Below the pieces are notes generated by a model, which made no database searches, was not told where the DNA came from, and saw nothing but the letters and a program-made list of their open reading frames with translations. From RGIG5579 sp045544655 (GTDB taxonomy: Bacteria > Bacillota > Clostridia > Oscillospirales > SIG627), in NCBI GenBank assembly GCA_045544655.1, contig JAZPZL010000226.1:1-14147 (forward strand): 14,147 nt of DNA, in the 5' to 3' direction. Within the stretch, counting starts at the first letter, position 1, and each line of letters starts with the position of its first letter. Shown piece after piece: positions 6,504 through 14,006 of this stretch. A program made the position numbers and the translations under genes.

Positions 6504-8246
6504 ATGACCATATTCGACGTTTTAACAATGATCGGCGGCTTAAGCCTTTTCCTGTTCGGTATGAATACCATGGGAAGTGCTTTGGAACGCCGTGCCGGCT
6601 CCTCTTTGAAAACGATACTGGAAAGGATCACGGGAAATTCCTTTCTCGGCTTTTTGACGGGCATCGTGGTCACCGCCGTAATCCAAAGCTCCTCCGCCAC
6701 CACGGTCATGGTGGTAGGCTTCGTCAACTCGGGACTGATGACCCTGCGGCAAGCCATCGGCGTCATTATGGGTGCCAACATCGGTACTACGATGACGGCG
6801 TGGATCCTATCCCTCTCCGGTCTTTCGGGAGACAATCTCTTCGTCCAGCTTCTGAAGCCCACCTCCTTCACACCGATCCTCGCCCTTGTAGGCACCGTCC
6901 TTTTTATGTTCGGAAAAAGCACGAAGAAAAAGGATACGGCAATGATCCTGCTTGGCTTTGCAACTCTGATGTTCGGAATGGATACCATGAGCGGTGCCGT
7001 AGAGGGACTGAAGACCGTACCCGCTTTTACGAATCTTTTTCTGATGTTTGAGAATCCCCTCTTGGGTGTTCTGGCGGGAGCCATCCTCACTGCCATCATT
7101 CAGTCCAGCTCTGCCTCCGTCGGTATTCTGCAGGCACTTGCCGCAACGGGCAAGGTCAGCTACGGCTCTGCCATTCCCATTATTATGGGTCAGAACATCG
7201 GCACCTGCATCACCGCACTTCTCTCCGCAGTGGGAGCTACCAAAAACGCCCGCCGCGCCGCTTTGGTCCATCTGTCCTTTAACGTTTTGGGAACGGGAAT
7301 CCTTCTGGCCGTTTATTCCCTGGTCCGTGTAACCCTTGCGCCCGCTATTCTGGATAATGGCGCGACCCTGGCCGGAATCGCAGTCTGTCACTCTCTGTTC
7401 AACGTTCTTTGCACCGTGATCCTCTTTCCATGCTCCGGTCTTTTGGAGAAGCTGGCGATCCGCCTGATCCCCGACGGAGAAAAGGAAGAGGCGGTAGAAC
7501 TGGACGAAAGGCTTCTCATTACCCCCGCCGTTGCCCTCAATCGCTGTCAGGAATTGACGATGGATATGGCAAGAGGCGCTTTCAAAGCCTTAGGCGTTGC
7601 CCTGGATGCGCAAAAGAATTATACCTCGGAGCTTGAAAACACCGTACGGGAATCGGAGGAGGTCATCGACCATTACGAGGATATACTCGGCTCCTATTTG
7701 GTAAAGCTCAGTATGAAGCCCCTGACGGAAAAGGAAACCCGACAGGGTGCAAAGCTGCTCAAGCTCATCGGAGATTTCGAGCGCATTTCCGACCACGCGG
7801 TAAATCTGGTGGAAACCGCCGCAGAAATGAAGGAAAAGAAGATCGTCTTTACTTCAGAGGCGCAAAAAGAATTGAATGTGATCTCCTCTGCCGTGGAAGA
7901 GATCGCCCATCTGACGCTGGAGGCCTTTGAAAAAAGCGATCCCCACGCCGCAGATACCATTGAGCCCTTGGAGGAGATCATTGACGAACTAAAGGAGGAG
8001 CTTCGCTCCCGCCACATCAAGCGTTTGCAGGCGGGGGATTGCACCATCGTAGCAGGCTTCGTATGGTCCGATCTTCTCACCAATATGGAGCGAATCTCCG
8101 ACCACTGCTCCAACGTAGCCGGATGCCTGATGGAAATGGATCGGGACGAAATGGATCTTCACGACGCCCTGCGAAAATTCCGCAGTGACAGCGAAGTATA
8201 CAGGACGAATCTGGAGCGTTACACCGAAAAATACGCCCTCTCATAA
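6504..8246 (+). CDS. Na+/Pi cotransporter-family membrane protein with C-terminal PhoU domain (NptA/YjbB-like)
   Basis: A 580-residue polytopic membrane protein. The transporter half is a duplicated unit: QSSSATTVM (61-69) with GANIGTT (90-96) in the first repeat, and QSSSASVG (200-207) with GQNIGTC (229-235) in the second. This is the inverted-repeat signature of the SLC34/NptA family, which moves phosphate with sodium; bacterial YjbB is linked to phosphate export. Residues ~345-575 are a PhoU-like helical domain with two ERISDH motifs (426-431 and 529-534), the acidic metal-binding pattern of PhoU. The domain may gate transport or sense phosphate metabolism. The start is set by AGGAGG at 6492-6497. 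The gene stands alone between its own promoter and terminator. Direction and substrate are inferred from the family only. Confidence 0.93.
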   Translation: MTIFDVLTMIGGLSLFLFGMNTMGSALERRAGSSLKTILERITGNSFLGFLTGIVVTAVIQSSSATTVMVVGFVNSGLMTLRQAIGVIMGANIGTTMTAWILSLSGLSGDNLFVQLLKPTSFTPILALVGTVLFMFGKSTKKKDTAMILLGFATLMFGMDTMSGAVEGLKTVPAFTNLFLMFENPLLGVLAGAILTAIIQSSSASVGILQALAATGKVSYGSAIPIIMGQNIGTCITALLSAVGATKNARRAALVHLSFNVLGTGILLAVYSLVRVTLAPAILDNGATLAGIAVCHSLFNVLCTVILFPCSGLLEKLAIRLIPDGEKEEAVELDERLLITPAVALNRCQELTMDMARGAFKALGVALDAQKNYTSELENTVRESEEVIDHYEDILGSYLVKLSMKPLTEKETRQGAKLLKLIGDFERISDHAVNLVETAAEMKEKKIVFTSEAQKELNVISSAVEEIAHLTLEAFEKSDPHAADTIEPLEEIIDELKEELRSRHIKRLQAGDCTIVAGFVWSDLLTNMERISDHCSNVAGCLMEMDRDEMDLHDALRKFRSDSEVYRTNLERYTEKYALS

Positions 8247-8259
8247 AAAAGATCAAAAG

Positions 8260-8291
8260 CTGCAGGAAAAAGTGCTTTCCTGCAGTTTTTT
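8260..8291 (+). terminator. Intrinsic terminator after the Na+/Pi cotransporter-like gene
   Basis: A perfect 10-base-pair stem CTGCAGGAAA/TTTCCTGCAG (8260-8269 and 8276-8285) with a 6-base loop is followed by six T residues (8286-8291). It starts 13 bases after the stop codon and separates this gene from the ACT operon. Confidence 0.92.
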
Positions 8292-8313
8292 ATAAAAAAG
8301 CACTTTTCTTTTT
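8268..8313 (+). terminator. Second, overlapping hairpin competing with the terminator
   Basis: AAAAGTGCTTT (8268-8278) is perfectly complementary to AAAGCACTTTT (8297-8307), with an 18-base loop, and five T residues follow at 8309-8313. It uses the loop and right-hand arm of the first terminator stem, so the two structures exclude each other. It could be a backup terminator or chance. The upstream hairpin is more compact and probably dominates. Confidence 0.4.
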
Positions 8314-8323
8314 CGGGGATATA

Positions 8324-8332
8324 TGATAAAAT
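8324..8332 (+). promoter_or_regulatory. Possible extended -10 promoter of the ACT-PFL-methyltransferase-rsmI operon
   Basis: TGaTAAAAT is an extended -10 element with a predicted start near 8339, 29 bases before the ATG at 8368. No good -35 is visible; the -35 position falls in the T-rich tail of the terminator region. A second TATAAT at 8344-8349 would start transcription within the ribosome binding site and is less likely. Some promoter is needed here because a strong terminator lies upstream. Confidence 0.4.
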
Positions 8333-8367
8333 AACCGTAATTATATAATATAGACAAAGGAGCAATT

Positions 8368-8637
8368 ATGAAAGCAGTTATTACCGTAGTAGGAAAAGAT
8401 ACCGTAGGCATTCTTGCAAAGGTCTCCGTTCTTTGTGCAGAACACGGCGCAAACATCATCGACGTATCCCAGACCGTTATGCAGGATATGTTCTGTATGA
8501 TCATGCTCTGTGAGACCGGCGACCTCACCATCCCCTTCTCCGCATTCGTAGATAAAGCAGAGGAGTTGGGAAACGAAAACAATCTGAAGATCCACGTAAT
8601 GCACGAGGACCTCTTCAATTCCATGCACAAGATTTAA
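8368..8637 (+). CDS. ACT domain-containing protein, UPF0237 family
   Basis: An 89-residue protein made of one ACT domain. MKAVITVVGKDTVGILAKVSVLCAEHGANIIDVSQTV is the typical beta-alpha-beta opening with a Gly-Ile turn (residues 13-14), where ACT domains bind amino acids at dimer interfaces. The family is conserved as a stand-alone protein beside a UPF0210/PFL-family gene, as here. Its ligand and role are not established; sensing of an amino acid or small metabolite is an inference from the fold. AAAGGAG lies 5 bases before the ATG. The gap to the next gene is 9 bases and contains its ribosome binding site. Length and sequence fit the family with no anomaly. Confidence 0.93.
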   Translation: MKAVITVVGKDTVGILAKVSVLCAEHGANIIDVSQTVMQDMFCMIMLCETGDLTIPFSAFVDKAEELGNENNLKIHVMHEDLFNSMHKI

Positions 8638-8646
8638 GGAGGCACC

Positions 8647-10008
8647 ATGCTTAATACCAAGGATATTCTGGAAACAATTTCTATGATCCAGGATGAAAAT
8701 CTGGATATCCGTACCGTTACCATGGGTATTTCTCTGATCGATTGCATTGATCCCGATATTGACAGAGCCTGTGAAAAGGTATATCAGAAGATCTGCGAGA
8801 GAGCCAAAAAACTGGTTCCCGTCTGCGAGGAGATCGAAAAGACCTACGGAATTCCCATTATCAATAAGAGAATTGCCGTTACCCCCATCGCAATGCTTGC
8901 CGCCGCCTGCAAGGGGCAGAATCCCGTAAAATTTGCCCACACGCTGGAGAGATGCTCCCGGACCTGCGGCGTGAATTTTATCGGCGGCTACAGCGCTTTG
9001 GTACAAAAAGGCTTTGCCGCCGGCGATAAGGAGCTGATCGCAAGTATTCCCGAGGCGCTTGCCACCACCGAGCACGTTTGCGCTTCCGTAAACATCGGCT
9101 CCACCAAAGCGGGAATCAATATGGATGCAGTGCAAATGATGGGCAAGGTCGTTCGCGAAGCCGCGGAAAGAACTGCCGATCGCCAGTGCATCGGCGCCGC
9201 CAAGCTGGTCGTATTCTGCAATGCGCCCGAGGACAATCCCTTTATGGCAGGTGCCTTTCACGGTGTAGGTGAAGCAGATACCGTCATCAACGTAGGCGTA
9301 TCCGGTCCCGGTGTGGTCCGTGCCGCCCTGGCAAAGCTTCCCAAGGATGCTCCCATCGACCAAGTTGCTGACCTTATTAAAAAGACCGCCTTCAAGATCA
9401 CCCGTATGGGACAGCTCGTAGCAAAGGAGGCCTCCTCCCGTCTCGGCTTCCCCTTCGGCATCGTGGATCTTTCCCTGGCTCCCACCCCTGCCATCGGTGA
9501 CAGCGTTGCTTACATTTTGGAGGAAATGGGACTTGAGACCTGCGGATGCTGTGGCACCACCGCCTGTCTTGCCCTGCTGAACGACGCGGTGAAAAAGGGT
9601 GGCGTTATGGCATCCAGCCACATCGGAGGTCTTTCCGGTGCATTTATCCCCGTTACGGAGGATGCAGGAATGATCGCCGCCGCTACCGACGGAACTCTGA
9701 TCCTGGAAAAGCTAGAGGCAATGACCGCAGTTTGCTCCGTGGGTCTGGATATGATCAACATTCCCGGTGATACCTCTGCCGAGGTGATTTCCGCCATCAT
9801 TGCAGACGAAGCCGCCATCGGTATGGTAAACTCCAAGACCACTGCTTGTCGCCTGATCCCCGCCATCGGTAAAAAAGTAGGCGATACCCTTTCCTTCGGC
9901 GGACTTTTGGGAGAAGGTCCCGTAATGGCAGTTAATACCAAAGCCCCCGACGTCTTTATTCATCGCGGAGGAAGACTCCCTGCTCCCATGCAGAGTCTGA
10001 AAAACTAA
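8647..10008 (+). CDS. PFL family protein, UPF0210 (DUF711)
   Basis: A 453-residue cytoplasmic protein that matches the UPF0210 family from end to end, starting MLNTKDILETISMIQ and with GISLIDCIDPD near residue 28. The family name reflects structural similarity to the pyruvate formate-lyase fold; no enzymatic reaction is established. A cysteine cluster, CGCCGTTAC (299-307), lies in a glycine-rich stretch. Further conserved-looking parts are PIINKRIAVTPIAML (~70-84) and GLLGEGPVMAV (~419-429). I see no Gly-radical RVSGY-type motif. AAGGAGG precedes the ATG, and it directly follows the ACT protein, the usual partner, so the two probably act together with ACT as a regulatory subunit (inference). 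The TAA stop is one base from the next ATG. Confidence 0.93.
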   Translation: MLNTKDILETISMIQDENLDIRTVTMGISLIDCIDPDIDRACEKVYQKICERAKKLVPVCEEIEKTYGIPIINKRIAVTPIAMLAAACKGQNPVKFAHTLERCSRTCGVNFIGGYSALVQKGFAAGDKELIASIPEALATTEHVCASVNIGSTKAGINMDAVQMMGKVVREAAERTADRQCIGAAKLVVFCNAPEDNPFMAGAFHGVGEADTVINVGVSGPGVVRAALAKLPKDAPIDQVADLIKKTAFKITRMGQLVAKEASSRLGFPFGIVDLSLAPTPAIGDSVAYILEEMGLETCGCCGTTACLALLNDAVKKGGVMASSHIGGLSGAFIPVTEDAGMIAAATDGTLILEKLEAMTAVCSVGLDMINIPGDTSAEVISAIIADEAAIGMVNSKTTACRLIPAIGKKVGDTLSFGGLLGEGPVMAVNTKAPDVFIHRGGRLPAPMQSLKN

Positions 10009-10009
10009 G

Positions 10010-11185
10010 ATGCTTCAAGCCATCGTTGACGAGATCCGCTTGCAGGAGAGCGTTCTTTCCAAGATCGTGCTCAGCGCTCCCGCCAAAAAGGGAGAGGTCC
10101 CGCCATCCAGGATCGTCATTGTTAAAAAAGGAAAAGGTGGGAACGCTCCCACCTTTTCTGCCGAAGAATTCATCGGGCAAAAGGCCTTTCATAAAAATCT
10201 ATCTTCCGAGGAATTAGACGGTTATATTTGCGAAAAAACGGAGCTTTTCTCCTATCGCCAGATCGGGCTTTTCACCGAGGAAAAGGAGATCTCCTTCCGC
10301 ATTTCCAAAAAAGGAAAAATCGCCCGCAATGTAAACACGAAAAATCAAACGAAGGCAGCAGCGACTCCTCACAACCGTGAAAAAAATTACCTGATCCGCG
10401 AGGGGGACTCCGTTCCCTTTATGGTCGATCTTGGAGTTTTCACCAAAGAGGGCAAGGTCGTGGCGGCAAAATACGACAAATTCCGCCAGATCAACCGCTT
10501 TATCGAGGTAGTGGATCACGCTTTTTCGGATTTTGAAAAGGACGAGATCTCCGTTCTGGATTTCGGATGCGGAAAAAGCTATCTGACCTTTTTCATCTAC
10601 TATTACTTTGCCATTCTGAAAAAGAAACGGGTACACATCACCGGCTACGATCTCAAGAGAGACGTGGTGGAGCATTGCAACACACTTGCAAAAAAATACG
10701 GCTACAACGGGCTTCGCTTCGTAGTGGCTGACGTAACGCGGGACGTTTTATCCAACGAAAAGATCGACTTCGTGATCTCCCTCCACGCCTGCGACGTGGC
10801 TACGGACTACGCCCTCAACTATGCCTTGGAGAAAGAAGTACCCTATATTTTCTCCGTTCCCTGCTGTCAGCACGAGATCAACAATCAGATCAAAAAAGGA
10901 GGCGGCGATCTGGATCCCTTCTTATCCCACGGAATTTTCAAGGAACGGATGAGCGCGCTCCTGACGGATGTGATTCGCACCAAAATCCTGGAGGCCCAGG
11001 GGTATCGTGTAGACGTCCTGGAATTCGTGGATTTTGCCCATTCTCCCAAGAACCTGATGCTGAGAGCGAGAAAAAAGAAAAATGCAGTGAAAAAAAGCAC
11101 CGACGAGATCGGCGCTATGGAAAAAGCCTACGGCTTTACCCAAACCTTATACCATTTGCGAAAAGGAGAAAACCATGACGGATAA
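10010..11185 (+). CDS. Class I SAM-dependent methyltransferase (Methyltransf_32-like), substrate unknown
   Basis: A 391-residue protein. The N-terminal ~150 residues are a poorly characterised accessory region with QKAFHKNLS (57-65). A Rossmann methyltransferase domain follows: motif I VLDFGCGKSYLTF (182-194), acidic Asp214 in GYDLKRD, Asp241 in VADVTRD, then SLHACD (257-262) and VPCCQHE (283-289). The HACD and PCCQHE motifs fit the PF13679-type methyltransferases. The substrate is not known; RNA or protein is possible and the neighbour rsmI makes a translation role plausible, which is inference only. The ATG follows the previous stop after one base and lacks a good ribosome binding site, so translation is probably coupled. 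A strong hairpin lies inside codons ~41-50. The end overlaps rsmI by 11 bases. Confidence 0.87.
   Translation: MLQAIVDEIRLQESVLSKIVLSAPAKKGEVPPSRIVIVKKGKGGNAPTFSAEEFIGQKAFHKNLSSEELDGYICEKTELFSYRQIGLFTEEKEISFRISKKGKIARNVNTKNQTKAAATPHNREKNYLIREGDSVPFMVDLGVFTKEGKVVAAKYDKFRQINRFIEVVDHAFSDFEKDEISVLDFGCGKSYLTFFIYYYFAILKKKRVHITGYDLKRDVVEHCNTLAKKYGYNGLRFVVADVTRDVLSNEKIDFVISLHACDVATDYALNYALEKEVPYIFSVPCCQHEINNQIKKGGGDLDPFLSHGIFKERMSALLTDVIRTKILEAQGYRVDVLEFVDFAHSPKNLMLRARKKKNAVKKSTDEIGAMEKAYGFTQTLYHLRKGENHDG
10131..10158 (+). repeat. Strong hairpin inside the methyltransferase coding sequence
   Basis: GAAAAGGTGGGA (10131-10142) pairs perfectly over 12 bases with TCCCACCTTTTC (10147-10158) around an ACGC loop. 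It encodes about residues 41-50 (KGKGGNAPTF) of the methyltransferase, near the gene start. Four T residues end the right arm, so it resembles a weak terminator or an mRNA structural element. Confidence 0.7.
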
Positions 11186-12125
11186 GCCTTTGGAAGCCTT
11201 GCCGGAGGAGCTTGCGGAATCTCTTGAGATCCTGAAGGAAAAAGAAGTATACGTAACGGGGGGAACCCTTTACGTGGTTGCCACTCCCATCGGCAGGATC
11301 GTGGATATTTCCGTACGCGCCATCAAGGTGCTGGAGGGGGTAGATCTGATCGCCGCCGAGGATACCCGCAGAAGCTATATTTTGCTGAATATTTTGGGAA
11401 TTCGCAAGGAAGTGATCTCCAACCAGAAATTCAACGAACACCGCAAGACCGAGCGATTTCTCCAGGATCTGCGGGACGGAAAAAGCATCGCGATCATTTC
11501 CGATGCAGGTACCCCCTGTATCTCCGATCCGGGAAATGAATTGATCAAGCGTGCCATCGAAGAAGGCTTTCCCGTAGTACCCGACCCAGGGGCCTGCGCC
11601 GCGGTCAGCGGGATCAGTGCATCCGGCTTTGACCTGACCTCCTTCCTCTTCTGCGGATTCTTCCCCAAGGATAATACCGACCGCAAGAAGGAACTGGAGC
11701 GGCTGAAGAGCGGTGTGACCCGTACGTATATTTACTATGAATCTCCCAAGCGCATTCTGAAAACCATGGCATTTTTGGCTGAGAAGATTCCCGAGGCAAG
11801 GATCTGCCTATGCAACGATCTGACCAAGACCCACGAACGGTTTTACCGCGGCACGGCAGAAGAGGTCTTATCGGAATTGGAAGCCAATCCCAATGCGGAA
11901 AAGGGAGAATTTACCCTGATCATTGAAACCCCCGAAGCAAAAGAGGAAGCAGAAGAGACCAAGCTCCCCTCCTCTCCCCACGCCGCTCTCATCGACGCGA
12001 TGATCGGCGGTGCCGAGACTCTTCGGGATGCCATTGAAAAAGTGCTTGCAGACGGCAATACGCCTTTCAAGAAAAACGAGCTGAAGGAAGCCGCCATCGC
12101 CATCAAAGCTCTGTTTGAAGCGTAA
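11175..12125 (+). CDS. rsmI: 16S rRNA (cytidine(1402)-2'-O)-methyltransferase RsmI
   Basis: RsmI adds the 2'-O-methyl group to C1402 of 16S rRNA in the decoding centre, using SAM. The 316-residue protein has the tetrapyrrole-methylase fold: TLYVVATPIG (31-40), DLIAAEDTRRS (57-67), IISDAGTPCISDPG (107-120), VVPDPGACAAVSGISASG (134-151), FFP at 162-164, IYYESPKRIL (186-195), and DLTKTHERFYRGT (215-227). The C-terminal PFKKNELKEAAIAI matches the short RsmI tail domain. Several conserved positions differ from textbook RsmI: GRIVDIS for GN-L-DIT, DPGA for PGP, CNDLTK for RELTK. There is also a ~28-residue leader before the fold. The start is supported by AAGGAGA before the ATG. It overlaps the methyltransferase gene by 11 bases and is last in its operon. 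Confidence 0.93.
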   Translation: MTDKPLEALPEELAESLEILKEKEVYVTGGTLYVVATPIGRIVDISVRAIKVLEGVDLIAAEDTRRSYILLNILGIRKEVISNQKFNEHRKTERFLQDLRDGKSIAIISDAGTPCISDPGNELIKRAIEEGFPVVPDPGACAAVSGISASGFDLTSFLFCGFFPKDNTDRKKELERLKSGVTRTYIYYESPKRILKTMAFLAEKIPEARICLCNDLTKTHERFYRGTAEEVLSELEANPNAEKGEFTLIIETPEAKEEAEETKLPSSPHAALIDAMIGGAETLRDAIEKVLADGNTPFKKNELKEAAIAIKALFEA

Positions 12126-12161
12126 AAAAATAGTGAAGCAAAATTGCTTCACTATTTTTTT
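12124..12161. terminator. Bidirectional terminator between rsmI and the convergent glucosaminidase gene
   Basis: TAGTGAAGCAA (12131-12141) and TTGCTTCACTA (12144-12154) are perfect inverted repeats, flanked by seven A residues (12124-12130) and seven T residues (12155-12161). It therefore works in both directions. The stop codons of both converging genes (12123-12125 and 12160-12162) lie at the outer edges of the structure. Confidence 0.95.
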
Positions 12162-13962
12162 ATTCCAGTGGGTATTTATCGGGGAAATTCAAATGATACA
12201 GCATATAAATGGCATCGTCCAGGTCCACCGTTCCGTTTTTGTCGTAATCCACGGATTGATAAATGGGATAGTTCTCAGGGAAATTCAAGTGATACAATAA
12301 ATAAATGGCATCCCCCAATTCCTTTCCTCCCACACCGTCCAGATCACCGTACTCACGCTCCTCGGGAGGAAGCTCGGGAGTCGGAGGCAAAGGAGTGGGA
12401 CGCTCGTACTGCACGATCAGGGTATAATACCGCACGTCACCGTTTGCGGCAGTGCAAGCGATCGTAAGTCGGTTTTCTCCCACGGAAAGAGAAATCTCAC
12501 CCAGATCGCCTGTAGCCGTTGCCGCTTTTCCTGCGGGAGTGGCATTCACACGAATGGTAGAAAGATCGGAGACGATGCTCAGCGTATAGGTACTCGTACC
12601 GTTGTTAAGGGTATCGTACAGATCAAAGGTAGGAGTCAGGGAATACCCCTCCACAGTCAAGCTTTTGAGAAGATTGTTGGGACTCCCTGCAGGTGCCGGA
12701 GCAGCACATGGAGAAGAAGGCATACCGTTGTACACGGGAATGGAAAAGGTAAAGCCCGTTTCCAGCAAACCGAGCTTCACGTATTTATTCTTTTGAATTC
12801 TCCCCTCACTACGTGCGGCGGCAACGTTGGTCATATACTGGTGAGAGGCAACGTTATTCTTGTCTACTACATTATACTTCTGATAATAAGGAGTATTCTG
12901 TCCGCGGGCAATATATTTGCTGCCAATGAAATCCCCCCCTGCCTGAATTGCTTTATAGGGGGTATCCCAGCCTTTATTCTTAGCATAGATCATTCCGTCG
13001 GTAGCACCGTTGTTGGCACCGATATTAAAAAAATTATAATACCCTTCGTAGCCGGAATAGGTTCCCCACGCACAGGCGTTTCCACCCCAGCCAACCTCTT
13101 GAATACAGCGGGCGATCAGGTGGAATGCGCTGACGTTTGCCGAGGTAGCCGCATCCAAAAAGGCGCGGGCATAAGAAACGGTCTGACCTTGGTTGTTCAA
13201 AAGAGTCTTACCTGCCATAAAGGTTCCTTGAAGCATCTGCTCAATGGATTCTTCGGTCTGCGCGGAGGAAAAAGCCATACGCTCAAACTGAAAAATATCG
13301 GTTTCATTGAGAAAATTGCGGGGATCCATAAAGAAGGCTACCATAGCAGAATGCGCCTGATACCAATTCGATCCTTCTCGTACCACGTATGTATCCGTTG
13401 CCCAATCGTAGGAGCCGGGCGCGGTGGAGTAATGGGAGATGACCCCGTCGTTAATCAAGCTCCATCCCGATCGGTTCTCAAGAGCCTGCACCGCTTCCCA
13501 ATCCAGATCGGTGTAAAAGGCCTCAAAATTCCAGCTTGGATGGAGACTGTGAAGCTCACGCAGAGCGGGTCTGTAATCCTCGGGGAACGCCGCAAGCTGC
13601 GCTTCAAAATCGGGATCATCCTCCTCCATAGGCGGAAGATCGGGAGGAAGTGTGGGCGTGACGTATACGTAATCACTCCGCATATAGCCGGTATAGGGTG
13701 ATCCGTTATACACAAAAGAAATTTTATACCAGGGCGTGGATCCTCCCTGGGCATCGGGAGCAGATTCCAGAACCGTAACGCTGTGTCCCGTATTCAGCTT
13801 GATTCCGGTTTTACCGTAATTGGTTCCCGGTCCCGTTCGAACGTTTACGTTATCTCCCGTAACGACGGCGGGACTTTCCGCAAAGACGGAAACGGAAAGC
13901 ATCACGATCGCAAGCAAAATAAAAAAGAAGAGGGACGCTGCGCGAAGAAGGCTTTTCTTCAA
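12160..13962 (-). CDS. Secreted SH3b / endo-beta-N-acetylglucosaminidase / cadherin-like / dockerin protein
   Basis: A 600-residue exported protein, probably a peptidoglycan hydrolase. From the TTG start: signal peptide 1-28 (MKKSLLRAAS, hydrophobic core, cut at VFA/ES); bacterial SH3 domain ~32-102 (VTGDNVNVRTGPGTNY); Pro/Asp linker; a glucosaminidase region ~126-400 with LHPSWNFEAFYTDLDW, FMDPRNFLN, IQEVG with likely catalytic Glu289, and TYSGYEGYYNFFNIGA; cadherin-like beta-sandwich ~429-520; Pro-rich linker; then two dockerin repeats (540-562, 572-594), each ending AIY(L/M)LYHLNFP. Repeat 2 has Asp572, Asp574, Asn576, Asp580 and Asp583 as calcium ligands; repeat 1 is degenerate (Val544). 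TTG at 13960-13962 is chosen because GGAAAGGAGA precedes it by 8 bases. It gives a clean signal peptide, and the ATG 54 bases upstream lies in the promoter. Confidence 0.88.
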   Translation of the reverse strand: MKKSLLRAASLFFFILLAIVMLSVSVFAESPAVVTGDNVNVRTGPGTNYGKTGIKLNTGHSVTVLESAPDAQGGSTPWYKISFVYNGSPYTGYMRSDYVYVTPTLPPDLPPMEEDDPDFEAQLAAFPEDYRPALRELHSLHPSWNFEAFYTDLDWEAVQALENRSGWSLINDGVISHYSTAPGSYDWATDTYVVREGSNWYQAHSAMVAFFMDPRNFLNETDIFQFERMAFSSAQTEESIEQMLQGTFMAGKTLLNNQGQTVSYARAFLDAATSANVSAFHLIARCIQEVGWGGNACAWGTYSGYEGYYNFFNIGANNGATDGMIYAKNKGWDTPYKAIQAGGDFIGSKYIARGQNTPYYQKYNVVDKNNVASHQYMTNVAAARSEGRIQKNKYVKLGLLETGFTFSIPVYNGMPSSPCAAPAPAGSPNNLLKSLTVEGYSLTPTFDLYDTLNNGTSTYTLSIVSDLSTIRVNATPAGKAATATGDLGEISLSVGENRLTIACTAANGDVRYYTLIVQYERPTPLPPTPELPPEEREYGDLDGVGGKELGDAIYLLYHLNFPENYPIYQSVDYDKNGTVDLDDAIYMLYHLNFPDKYPLE

Positions 13963-13970
13963 ATCAAATT

Positions 13971-13980
13971 TCTCCTTTCC
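13971..13980 (-). promoter_or_regulatory. Ribosome binding site that sets the TTG start of the glucosaminidase gene
   Basis: On the minus strand GGAAAGGAGA lies 8 bases before TTG (13960-13962). The longer in-frame reading from ATG 14014-14016 would translate this site as KGKEK, which is typical of an over-extended start call. Confidence 0.85.
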
Positions 13981-14006
13981 TTTAATAAATTTCAAAAAAC
14001 AAGGTG

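Noticed and set aside
8344..8349. TATAAT as the -10 of the ACT operon
   Set aside because: A start 7 bases downstream would fall within the ribosome binding site and leave almost no leader; the upstream extended -10 fits better.
8341..9621. 426-codon open frame on the minus strand antisense to the ACT and PFL-family genes
   Set aside because: It runs through the operon promoter region, and its composition (Gly/His/Asn rich) is that of a shadow frame. The plus-strand genes are certain.
12180..12320. Direct DNA repeat about 96 bases apart (TGATACA...AAATGGCATC in both copies)
   Set aside because: It is explained by the two 32-residue dockerin segments and is not an independent mobile or CRISPR-like repeat.
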